A stretch of DNA of 64,000 nt from a virus: the IMG/VR virus record IMGVR_UViG_3300046332_000238, positions 1 through 64,000 of that record; one strand, 5' to 3'. The notes under the pieces were generated by a model that saw nothing but the letters and a program-made list of their open reading frames with translations, made no database searches and was not told where the DNA came from. Both the position numbers and the translations under genes were made by a program. Below, in pieces: positions 1 through 7,465 of this stretch (positions are counted from its first letter, which is position 1; each line of letters starts with the position of its first letter).

Positions 1-2
1 GC

Positions 3-269
3 ATTAATCATGTAGATACAAATAGTTATTGCCTTAAAACATCGGTTGCGATACAATTAGCATCTGCATGGCATGGAGGTTGGGGACAAGATCGTGTTTT
101 CTTAGCAACCGTTTCTAAGTATTTTCCTAACTATGATTGCACAAAAAAATATAGCGTCAACTATCGAGTTGATGGAAATGCCGGATCAGTTACTGGTGAT
201 TTCTTCCTAAATGGCAATGAAGTGATGAACAAAAAATATAATGGAGTTTTCCCATGGAATACAATTTAA
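3..269 (+). CDS. C-terminal part of a putative glycosyltransferase-like protein (5' truncated by window edge)
   Basis: An open frame enters from the left edge and stops at TAA, overlapping the next gene by 16 nt. About 88 residues are visible. They include an aromatic, Gly-rich stretch WHGGWGQDRVF and a short C-terminal tail ending PWNTI. A small polar loop followed by D-R is reminiscent of the C-terminal part of GT-A fold transferases, and the neighbours are sugar-related, so a glycosyltransferase is plausible. That is inference from context; no catalytic motif is visible in this fragment. The overlap with the next gene indicates co-transcription with the following seven genes. Confidence 0.5.
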   Translation: MNHVDTNSYCLKTSVAIQLASAWHGGWGQDRVFLATVSKYFPNYDCTKKYSVNYRVDGNAGSVTGDFFLNGNEVMNKKYNGVFPWNTI

Positions 270-1123
270 TTATCGGTGCAGCAACCGGTTACAACTACAA
301 TCAACTCAAGCCTTGGGCAGAATCTATTGGTAAAGTTTGCGATGAATACACCGATAAGGTGTTGTTTGTCGGTAATATGTCAGAAGAAACTAGATCGAAA
401 CTTATCGAACAGAATTTTCTTCTAATTGAAATGCCTAATCTTCCAGGTGTGCCAGTTCATGTTGCACGTTTTCTTGCAATCTATGACTACCTAAGAGATT
501 CACACAGACAATACAAATATGTTGTTACCACTGATGTAAAGGATGTTTATTTTCAAACCAATCCATTTAATTGGATGGATAAGATAATGACACCAGGTTC
601 AATGTGTCGTTTGGTTGTTGGTTCTGAAAGTATGTTGTATAAAGATGAACCTTGGGGCAATGAGAATCTTTTGCAAACTTATGGTCCATATGTACATAAC
701 ATATTCAAAGAAAATAAGATTTATAACGTTGGAGTGATCGGTGGTCATTCTGAATATGTAAAAGACTTAGTGTTCAACATATTCAGCAATGCGACCAACA
801 GGCCTATTCCTATCGTTGACCAAGCGGTCTTTAATGTATTGATACAGACCAGACCATACAAAGATGTAATTTACTTTGCAGAACAATCAGATGGTTGGGC
901 TTGTCAGGCAGGTACGACAGTTGATCCATCAAAAATTGAACAATTCCGACCATTCTTAACTGAAGCAGAACCAAGTTTCAAAGAAGGTATTGTATGGACA
1001 AGTAAAGAAACACCATTCTGTATCGTACACCAATATGATCGTGTACCAGAATGGAAGAAATTCATACAAGAGAAATACGAACAAGACGATCCAAATAACT
1101 TTTTTACATATAGGACAGCATAA
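254..1123 (+). CDS. Putative glycosyltransferase (GT-A-like)
   Basis: This 289-residue soluble protein has no signal peptide. The N-terminal strand (YNLIIGAATGYNY) and a central acidic motif in VVTTDVKDVYFQ (about residues 95-106) look like the nucleotide-sugar-binding core and DxD-like metal site of a GT-A glycosyltransferase. A conserved-looking motif IYNVGVIGGH (about 155-165) and a later D-Q-A-V-F also fit that fold. The substrate is unknown. It sits in a tightly overlapping cluster with a methyltransferase and other sugar genes, suggesting modification of a glycan (virion, DNA base or host surface). The fold call is moderately safe; the exact function is not. Confidence 0.6.
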   Translation: MEYNLIIGAATGYNYNQLKPWAESIGKVCDEYTDKVLFVGNMSEETRSKLIEQNFLLIEMPNLPGVPVHVARFLAIYDYLRDSHRQYKYVVTTDVKDVYFQTNPFNWMDKIMTPGSMCRLVVGSESMLYKDEPWGNENLLQTYGPYVHNIFKENKIYNVGVIGGHSEYVKDLVFNIFSNATNRPIPIVDQAVFNVLIQTRPYKDVIYFAEQSDGWACQAGTTVDPSKIEQFRPFLTEAEPSFKEGIVWTSKETPFCIVHQYDRVPEWKKFIQEKYEQDDPNNFFTYRTA

Positions 1124-1692
1124 TGAGTGATGTGATTAAATTTAACACCGAAACACAGGCATTTGGTATCATACCAGGACAATTCAAATGTTCAGGTTAT
1201 GGTCTTGCAGAACTAATCAAAGACATTCCTAATTCAAGAGGAATTGAAATTGGATGTGATGTTGGTGACACCACAGAATTTCTATTGAAAACACATCAGA
1301 CTTTAATGCTTGATGGTGTTGATCCATACGAAAATTATGTCGATTGGAACGGTAACAACCTAAACGAACGACAAGTTGTTTATGATAATTTCATGCAACG
1401 AGTAAAACCATTCGGTACACGATTCAATTTGTTCCGTGAATATTCAGATGATGCTGCAAAAGAAATTGCAGATGAACATTACGACTTTATCTTTATTGAT
1501 GGTTTACATACTTACGAACAGTTGACCAAAGATTGTGCAAACTATTACTCTAAAGTGAAACCTGGTGGTATCTTTGCAGGACACGATTACAATGCCATTG
1601 AAGGTGTTCGTCGGGCTGCTGATGAATTTGCTGCAAGTGTCGGTAAAGAGATTCTTAAAACTGAATGTGACGTTTGGTACTGGGTAAAATGA
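1123..1692 (+). CDS. Class I SAM-dependent methyltransferase (Methyltransf_24-like)
   Basis: A 189-residue Rossmann methyltransferase. Motif I is visible as GIEIGCDVGDTTEFLL (about residues 39-54), the acidic residue of motif II follows in DGVDPYENY, and motif IV/V is DFIFIDGLHTYEQ (about 122-134), followed by KPGGIFAGHDY. This arrangement is typical of small-molecule or sugar O-methyltransferases of the Methyltransf_24/FkbM-like group. The start overlaps the previous stop (ATGA-type coupling), and the end overlaps the next gene. It probably methylates the glycan made by its neighbours, but the acceptor is unknown. Confidence 0.8.
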   Translation: MSDVIKFNTETQAFGIIPGQFKCSGYGLAELIKDIPNSRGIEIGCDVGDTTEFLLKTHQTLMLDGVDPYENYVDWNGNNLNERQVVYDNFMQRVKPFGTRFNLFREYSDDAAKEIADEHYDFIFIDGLHTYEQLTKDCANYYSKVKPGGIFAGHDYNAIEGVRRAADEFAASVGKEILKTECDVWYWVK

Positions 1693-2390
1693 AAAAGTGC
1701 ATAGTGTTGTCGGGTGAATATAGAACTTTCGATAAGACATGGCAAAACATCCAAAAATTCATTGAGTTGAATGATTTGGATGTTTATTGCCATGTGTGGG
1801 CAGATAAAAATTCAACCGAAAATAAAAGACAATTCCATGCGATTCGTGATAGGTTAAAACCGAAACAAATGTTGCAAGAACCAATGGAACCATATTGTGA
1901 CATCTTTGATGGCATCGACCAACACATTAGATTCAATAATCCAAAAGGTCCTAATCAAGACCGTCTTGCAGGTAATGCTTCGATGCATTATAGTAGAAAA
2001 AAGGCATTTGATTTAATCAAAGAAGAATATGATGTGTTGGTATATTGCAGATATGATATAGCAATTACCCCATTTGAGTTTCATGCAAATATTCCTGTAT
2101 TGTTGTCACCAACGGAACAGGCATATAATATCATCTCTGATATTTTTGCAATCATGCCGTTTGAATTTGCACCAGATTACTTTTTGTATGATAATTATGA
2201 ACAACTACATTCCACACCGTTTGAACCAGAGTTTGAGAACTGGTTGCGCGATGTGAAAAACTATGGTGAAGAAAATATCAGAATACATAAAGAAGATCGA
2301 TATTGTCCTCATATGATGTTATTAAATAACTTAGTCATGAATGATGTTCCTTACACACTATTAGATTTGCCTGTACAAATACAACGATGA
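1689..2390 (+). CDS. Putative glycosyltransferase-like protein (SGEYRTF family), paralogue of the next gene
   Basis: I start the gene at the ATG that overlaps the upstream TGA, giving MKKCIVLSGEYRTF and 233 residues; a longer reading would only add five residues inside the previous gene. The N-terminal hydrophobic strand followed by S-G-x-x-R-x-F is shared with the next gene (CFSGQARSF), as is a later basic-acidic motif (VYCRYDIAI here, WIIRSRPDYAL there). These features suggest a GT-A-like fold with a divergent D-x-D. The two genes look like an old tandem duplication. Function beyond sugar-transferase-like is not established. Confidence 0.55.
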   Translation: MKKCIVLSGEYRTFDKTWQNIQKFIELNDLDVYCHVWADKNSTENKRQFHAIRDRLKPKQMLQEPMEPYCDIFDGIDQHIRFNNPKGPNQDRLAGNASMHYSRKKAFDLIKEEYDVLVYCRYDIAITPFEFHANIPVLLSPTEQAYNIISDIFAIMPFEFAPDYFLYDNYEQLHSTPFEPEFENWLRDVKNYGEENIRIHKEDRYCPHMMLLNNLVMNDVPYTLLDLPVQIQR

Positions 2391-3061
2391 AAATTGCATT
2401 ATGTTTTTCTGGCCAAGCCAGATCATTTGAAAAAGGTTACGAATACTATAAACGTAACCTGTTGGATCATTATGATGTGGATGTGTATATTCATTCTTGG
2501 AAATTCCCAGAGAGTGAGAAGATGATTGAATTGTACAGACCTAGAGCCTGTCAATTTGAAACACCACTTGTCAATGATGCTAATGAGAAATACACCAATA
2601 CTCCAAACGCATCCAAATACCCTCCACAGTCTACATTCAATATGTTCTATTCGATGTTTGAATGTAGTCAGATGATTGGCAAGGAGTATGATTGGATCAT
2701 TCGTTCACGACCTGATTATGCACTGAATGTAAAGATTCCGTTTGAAGAACTAGATAACACCAAGTTATACATTCCTAATTGCAGAATGGTACCAGAAAGA
2801 GATTTTGGTAATGACCAATTTGCATTTAGTAGTTGGGAGAATATGTTATCGTATATGTCAACATATATTTTCTTAGATGATTATTATAATGAAGGAGCTC
2901 AGTTCATTGGTGAAGATTTAATGCAGGCAAATCTACGTCATAGAAATCTTTGTGGAGAAAATCTTGTTTATGTCAATATGAACAATCCATTCCCACCAGG
3001 TAAACATAATGGAACTTGGCATTCTCTGATTAGAGATGATTACGAACAATGGACAAAGTAG
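2387..3061 (+). CDS. Putative glycosyltransferase-like protein (SGQARSF family)
   Basis: This 224-residue protein begins MKIALCFSGQARSF and carries WIIRSRPDYAL near its middle (about residues 102-112), a pattern also seen in the preceding gene. R-x-D/R-S-R-P-D motifs of this kind occur in uncharacterised phage and cell-surface glycan proteins. The start overlaps the preceding stop by 4 nt. The gene ends in TAG immediately followed by TAA. No membrane segment is seen, so it is probably cytoplasmic. The sugar-transfer role is inferred mainly from fold-like features and neighbours. Confidence 0.5.
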   Translation: MKIALCFSGQARSFEKGYEYYKRNLLDHYDVDVYIHSWKFPESEKMIELYRPRACQFETPLVNDANEKYTNTPNASKYPPQSTFNMFYSMFECSQMIGKEYDWIIRSRPDYALNVKIPFEELDNTKLYIPNCRMVPERDFGNDQFAFSSWENMLSYMSTYIFLDDYYNEGAQFIGEDLMQANLRHRNLCGENLVYVNMNNPFPPGKHNGTWHSLIRDDYEQWTK

Positions 3062-3792
3062 TAAAGGAATTTAAAGGACATTCTGGAAGTAAAGTGTATC
3101 TCATGGAAGATATGGACACACTTTACGTTAAGAAGATTGGTAATATAGAACGGAACATAGAGAGGTTAAAAGACCTTCATGATAAAGGTTATCCTGTTCC
3201 TAAATTGTATTACTATGATGAAGATTATGTTTCTATGGAATACATCCATGGAATGGATATGAAGAACTACTTGATCCATAATAATATAAACCAATTAAGC
3301 CGGTTTATAATTAACACCTTAAGCAGTTTTGGTGTTTCTTCAACATCAAAATACTACACCGATATATATGACAGCAAGATTTCATGGATTGATGGAACAG
3401 AAGGTTTTCCATTCAAAAAAGAAGAATTAATAGCAAGATTACCAGAATATCTACCTCAATCCACATATCATGGTGATATGACACTAGAAAACATCATGTC
3501 TGGTAACAAACAATTCTACATGATTGATGCTGTATCGATTGAATATGATTCATACATATTTGATATAGCCAAGATGAGACAAGATTTGGAGTGTAAATGG
3601 TTTATCAGAAATGATGATGTCAAACTGGATGTCAAGTTAAAGAATCTTCAGGATAGAATACTAGAAAAGTTCCCATTAGCAAACAATGATTACCTTCTAA
3701 TACTGATGTTGTTGCGTGTCTATAAGCATACAGTAAAAGGTGATCCAGAACATGAATTTATAATGAAAGAGATTAAAAGATTATGGAAATAA
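3049..3792 (+). CDS. Aminoglycoside/choline-kinase-like phosphotransferase
   Basis: A 247-residue kinase-like protein of the APH/choline kinase superfamily. The Brenner motif is visible as HGDMTLENIM (about residues 145-154), with catalytic Asp and Asn. A second acidic segment YMIDAVSIEYDSYIFD supplies the metal-binding Asp. The N-terminal lobe has the expected Lys in LYVKKIG, and the hinge follows SMEYIHG. The family phosphorylates small alcohols or sugars with ATP. Directly upstream of a nucleotidyltransferase, it could make a sugar- or alditol-phosphate that the next enzyme activates. It overlaps both neighbours, so it is translationally coupled. Confidence 0.75.
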   Translation: MDKVVKEFKGHSGSKVYLMEDMDTLYVKKIGNIERNIERLKDLHDKGYPVPKLYYYDEDYVSMEYIHGMDMKNYLIHNNINQLSRFIINTLSSFGVSSTSKYYTDIYDSKISWIDGTEGFPFKKEELIARLPEYLPQSTYHGDMTLENIMSGNKQFYMIDAVSIEYDSYIFDIAKMRQDLECKWFIRNDDVKLDVKLKNLQDRILEKFPLANNDYLLILMLLRVYKHTVKGDPEHEFIMKEIKRLWK

Positions 3793-4811
3793 TTGTACCT
3801 GCAGCCGGATTGTCGACCAGATTTCCGGATATGAAACCAAAATATCTGCTGTATGATTACAAACATGAATTGATGTTAGCGAATGCCATTAAACCATATT
3901 TGTATCTGGGCATTAAAGTCAACATTGGTATTCTGAAAGAACATGATGAGAAATACAATGCGTCAGAATTCCTGAAACATGAATTTGGTCATGATATTAA
4001 TATTGTTGTCTTAGATCAACCAACCAAAGGTCCTGCTGATACTGTGTACCAGATTCTGATGAAAACTGGTTTACATACATCACCAATTCTCATTAAAGAT
4101 TGTGATAGTTTCTTCAATCATGATATTGATACAGGAAATTATGTTTGTGTTTCGAAAATATATCAACACGAAGTCTTGAAGAAATTATCTTCTAAAAGTT
4201 TTGTGGTTTCGAACGAACAAGATATCATTACCGATATTGTTGAGAAACGAGTTGTTTCGGATACATTCTGTGTTGGTGGTTACAAATTCTCCAGTGCAGC
4301 ACTATACAAAGAGACATATCAACAAATTTCACAACAGAATGAAATCTTTGTTTCGGATGTTATTGGTCGATGCATCAATTCAGGTTCAATCTTTACTGAA
4401 AAAGTTGTGACTGATTATACCGATGTTGGTACCGCACAAGATTGGTTTGAGTATAATGATAAGCCAGTAATCTTCTGTGATATTGATGGTACAATCATTG
4501 AGGCACAATCTCGTGTTGGTAAAAATGATTATTCGTCACCACCAGTTGTGTTAACCAAGAATGTTGAACGTCTTTTGGAATTATATAATAAAGGTGCTCA
4601 GATCATCTTTACAACTGCACGACAATCATACCATATAAAAGTCACCAGGAAGATACTGGACGATTTAGGATTCATTAATTGTAGTCTGATAATGGATTTG
4701 AAGAACGCTCGTAGGATCGTAATTAATGACTTTAATAATGCAAACCCATTCCCAAGAGCAGAAGCAATCAACATAGTTAGAAATTCGGATACATTATGCA
4801 ATTACCTATAA
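3783..4811 (+). CDS. Fusion: sugar-phosphate nucleotidyltransferase + HAD-type phosphatase
   Basis: Two domains are visible in 342 residues. The N-terminal part begins IIVPAAGLSTRFPDMKPKYL, matching the G-x-G-T/S-R-F...P-K signature of NTP-sugar nucleotidyltransferases, with the metal-binding D-x-D-like IKDCDSFF near residue 100. The C-terminal part starts VIFCDIDGTIIEAQSR (about 228-243), a HAD motif I (DxDGT), and continues with IIFTTARQ (motif II) and VINDF (motif IV-like). Such fusions couple activation of a sugar phosphate with a dephosphorylation step. It overlaps the kinase-like gene upstream by 10 nt, so kinase and activation steps are probably linked. Confidence 0.8.
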   Translation: MEIIVPAAGLSTRFPDMKPKYLLYDYKHELMLANAIKPYLYLGIKVNIGILKEHDEKYNASEFLKHEFGHDINIVVLDQPTKGPADTVYQILMKTGLHTSPILIKDCDSFFNHDIDTGNYVCVSKIYQHEVLKKLSSKSFVVSNEQDIITDIVEKRVVSDTFCVGGYKFSSAALYKETYQQISQQNEIFVSDVIGRCINSGSIFTEKVVTDYTDVGTAQDWFEYNDKPVIFCDIDGTIIEAQSRVGKNDYSSPPVVLTKNVERLLELYNKGAQIIFTTARQSYHIKVTRKILDDLGFINCSLIMDLKNARRIVINDFNNANPFPRAEAINIVRNSDTLCNYL

Positions 4812-5503
4812 TTCCAGATAAAAACCTGTTCATAGTAACTTCTGCTGTCAAACCAGTAATTGGTGTTTTTGACCATGATGAAAGGTTTGAACAAACAATC
4901 ACATCACTGAAATCTATACGAAATAAAGTTCCTGATGCGATCATATTGTTGGTTGATTGTTCGGTATCAACACTAACCCATGATGAGAAGAAGTTGCTGA
5001 CTGAAAACTCCAATATTTTTCTGAATTTGTCATCAGAACCAAATTGTGCCCATTTTTCAAAGACGGGCATGAAAAGTCATGCAGAAAATGCCATGTTGTT
5101 TTTCACATTACAGACATTGAAGAATAACAAAGATATCAGTAACCTATTAAACACAGTCAAAAGAATTTTCAAGTTTTCTGCAAGGTCTGAGTTGGATGAT
5201 ACCTTTGATATTACTGAATATGACAACCTTTTTGGTAAATTTGTATTCAAAGATCGCCTTCCAACATGGATGTCAAATGTTCAACATGGCGCAGACCACC
5301 TGTTTATTACCAGGATGTTTTCATTTTGTCCGTCTTTGATCGACACATATTTGCAGGTTATACAGAAAAATATGCAGGTTTTGGATACCTTGGATACCGA
5401 ACATGCACACTTTGTAAACATTCCCAAAGACAACCTGGTTGAATTTGTAATGATACATTGTCATGGATGGCTTGCGGGAAATGGCGAAATCGAATATTAT
5501 TGA
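4796..5503 (+). CDS. Conserved protein of unknown function, end of the sugar cluster
   Basis: A 235-residue protein with an N-terminal alternation of hydrophobic strands (AIILLVDCSVSTLT, residues about 48-61) that resembles a Rossmann or GT-A-like nucleotide-binding half. There is a later RSELDDTFDI segment with acidic residues and a conserved-looking HCHGWLAGN near the C-terminus. I do not recognise a named family. It overlaps the upstream fusion gene by 16 nt and is the last gene before a 120-nt gap that carries a late promoter, so it belongs to the upstream cluster. A glycosyltransferase is possible but unproven. Confidence 0.5.
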   Translation: MQLPIIPDKNLFIVTSAVKPVIGVFDHDERFEQTITSLKSIRNKVPDAIILLVDCSVSTLTHDEKKLLTENSNIFLNLSSEPNCAHFSKTGMKSHAENAMLFFTLQTLKNNKDISNLLNTVKRIFKFSARSELDDTFDITEYDNLFGKFVFKDRLPTWMSNVQHGADHLFITRMFSFCPSLIDTYLQVIQKNMQVLDTLDTEHAHFVNIPKDNLVEFVMIHCHGWLAGNGEIEYY

Positions 5504-5569
5504 CAACTATATATCGATCCCAACAATTCTATTTTCTTGCCATTTTTGGCCAGATGAGTTATAATATTG

Positions 5570-5577
5570 TATAAATA
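5570..5577 (+). promoter_or_regulatory. T4-type late promoter, TATAAATA
   Basis: An exact copy of the T4 late -10 box TATAAATA, 48 nt upstream of the first gene of the internal-protein block and in the only sizeable gap nearby. T4 late promoters need only this box (recognised by a gp55-type sigma factor) and no -35. The downstream leader has AAAGGT as ribosome binding site. The gap also contains TTGCCA and TATAAT-like pieces, but not at promoter spacing. Confidence 0.7.
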
Positions 5578-5624
5578 ACCTAACAAGGCAACCATAGTGT
5601 GTTGCATTTCTTAAAGGTATTCCA

Positions 5625-6842
5625 ATGAAATCATTTATCTCCTTCTTAAAAGAAGAAACTGAAGAATCTAGTCAGCTGAAACATATTCATCACGCTGAAG
5701 ATCGTCCACTAATGCATGGCCATGCGGGTTTCGAACACGCATTTGGTGCTCTACATCAGGCTCATGCACATATTAAGGCTGGTCACCAGAGCAGCAATCT
5801 AACGATGAAATATGATGGTTCTCCATCAATTGTCTTTGGTCACCACCCCAAAACTGGTAAATTCTTTGTTGCAACGAAGTCAGCATTCAACAAGAATCCA
5901 AAGATCAATCACACCGAAGCGGATATTGACAAGAACCACGGTCATGCACCAGGTCTTGCACATACACTAAAACATGCTCTGAAACATCTACCTAAAGTAA
6001 CACCAAAAACTGGTGTTTACCAAGGTGACCTGATGCACCATGCAGATACCAAGACCTTACATGAAGGTTATATGGTTGAAGCGAAATCAAGTAAGGTTTC
6101 GTTTACTCCAAACACCATCACTTATACTGCTCACGGTCCAGAAGCAGAAAAGATCAAGAAATCTAAAGTTGGTGTGGTTGTTCATCAACAATATCACGGT
6201 TCGGATATTGACAAGATGCACGCTTCTGCTCATCCTGATATGAGCAAGTTCAAAGAACATCCAGACGTTCACTTACATGGTGCAGAACATGATACCAGTA
6301 AAGTTAAACACAGTGAACAAAATGAAAAGACCTTCCAGAAGCACATGACTGCTGCCAAAGAGATTCATGACACACATGGTCATAAAATGTATGATGCGGT
6401 TCATCCAAAACACTCAGGTGAGACTGGCCATCTATCGACATACATTAACCATACTGTAAGACACGATGAAGTTCCTAGTGTTGAAGGATTTAAGAAACAT
6501 CTGAAATCTCAACATGATAAGATGGCATCTAAAGTCAAAACAGAAAAATCAAAAGCAGAAAAGACTAAACAAGGCGAATCTGAACTTGCACACGTTGAGA
6601 AACATAAAGCACACTATGGTAATCTTTTTGCAATGCATCATCACCTACATCAGGCAAAAAATGCATTGGTCAATTCTTTAGAGACACATGAAGGTAGATA
6701 TCAACACCACATTGAAGGTAAGAAATCAAAGCCAGAAGGTTTTGTAGTTAATCACAAACCAGAAGGTGGAAAAGAAGAACCTACTAAGTTGGTCAATCGT
6801 GCTGAATTTGCAAAACAGAATCTATTAAAAGTTAGAAAATGA
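5625..6842 (+). CDS. DUF6267-like protein with nucleotidyltransferase/ligase motifs and capsid-targeting-like N-terminus
   Basis: A 405-residue, very His- and Lys-rich protein. The sequence shows KYDG at residues 62-65, the K-x-D-G signature where ATP/RNA/DNA ligases and capping enzymes are adenylated. A GVYQGDLM strand follows at about 130, then EGFVV at 371-375 (like motif IV, E-G-x-V/F-V) and TKLVN at 387-391, where motif V lysine would lie. This order matches the covalent nucleotidyltransferase superfamily. It starts MKSFISFLKEE, a peptide shared with four other proteins in this block. The downstream gene overlaps it (ATGA). Substrate (RNA, DNA or protein) is unknown; the ligase-like call is inference from motif order. 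Confidence 0.65.
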   Translation: MKSFISFLKEETEESSQLKHIHHAEDRPLMHGHAGFEHAFGALHQAHAHIKAGHQSSNLTMKYDGSPSIVFGHHPKTGKFFVATKSAFNKNPKINHTEADIDKNHGHAPGLAHTLKHALKHLPKVTPKTGVYQGDLMHHADTKTLHEGYMVEAKSSKVSFTPNTITYTAHGPEAEKIKKSKVGVVVHQQYHGSDIDKMHASAHPDMSKFKEHPDVHLHGAEHDTSKVKHSEQNEKTFQKHMTAAKEIHDTHGHKMYDAVHPKHSGETGHLSTYINHTVRHDEVPSVEGFKKHLKSQHDKMASKVKTEKSKAEKTKQGESELAHVEKHKAHYGNLFAMHHHLHQAKNALVNSLETHEGRYQHHIEGKKSKPEGFVVNHKPEGGKEEPTKLVNRAEFAKQNLLKVRK

Positions 6843-7465
6843 TATCCTTTAAGGACTTTTTAGTTGAAGAACAGAAACCAAAAACACTTCATGCATTTGA
6901 CATGGATGAGGTGTTGTTTCACCACGACAATTCAAAAGTAAAGGTTCATGTAAAAGACAAAGAAGGTAAGCACGTTAAATCATTGACGAATCAAGAATTC
7001 AATTCACACAAATTAGAGCCAGGTCATAAGTATGACTTTAGTGAGTTTCGTTCTTCTAAGGTGTTCAAGAAATCTGCACATCCTATTCACAAAATGATTA
7101 ACAAATTAAAGGCGATACATAAGAATAAACAAGATGTTAATATCGTAACTGCTCGTGCAGATATGGATAATAAACATCATTTTAAAGATACACTACATAA
7201 ACATGGTATTGATGCTGATAAAGTTCATGTTCGCCGTGCTGGTAACTTGAATGCTCCTAGTCCAGGAGAAGCAAAACATAAAGTAATTAGTGATTTGATT
7301 AAAAAACATGGTTACAAAAAGGTTCACTTGTATGATGATTCTAAGGATAACTTGCATCACTTCTTAAAATTAAAGCATGAACATCCGAATGTTGAATTAC
7401 ATGCTCATCACATTGAACACAATCCAGATACTGGCCACGTTAAAACTACAACTACCGTCAAATGA
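6839..7465 (+). CDS. HAD-superfamily phosphatase with capsid-targeting-like N-terminus
   Basis: A 208-residue HAD hydrolase. Motif I is FDMDEV with nucleophile D21 and D23, motif II is NIVTAR with T104, a Lys for motif III lies around 147, and motif IV is LYDDSKDN with D166 and D167. The compact layout resembles polynucleotide 3'-phosphatase or nucleotidase domains (the T4 Pnkp C-terminal domain belongs to the same superfamily). Its first 11 residues, MISFKDFLVEE, copy the leader of the neighbouring genes. It is coupled by 4-nt overlaps to a ligase-like gene upstream and a kinase-containing gene downstream, suggesting joint action on nucleic-acid ends or nucleotides. The substrate is inferred, not shown. 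Confidence 0.75.
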   Translation: MISFKDFLVEEQKPKTLHAFDMDEVLFHHDNSKVKVHVKDKEGKHVKSLTNQEFNSHKLEPGHKYDFSEFRSSKVFKKSAHPIHKMINKLKAIHKNKQDVNIVTARADMDNKHHFKDTLHKHGIDADKVHVRRAGNLNAPSPGEAKHKVISDLIKKHGYKKVHLYDDSKDNLHHFLKLKHEHPNVELHAHHIEHNPDTGHVKTTTTVK

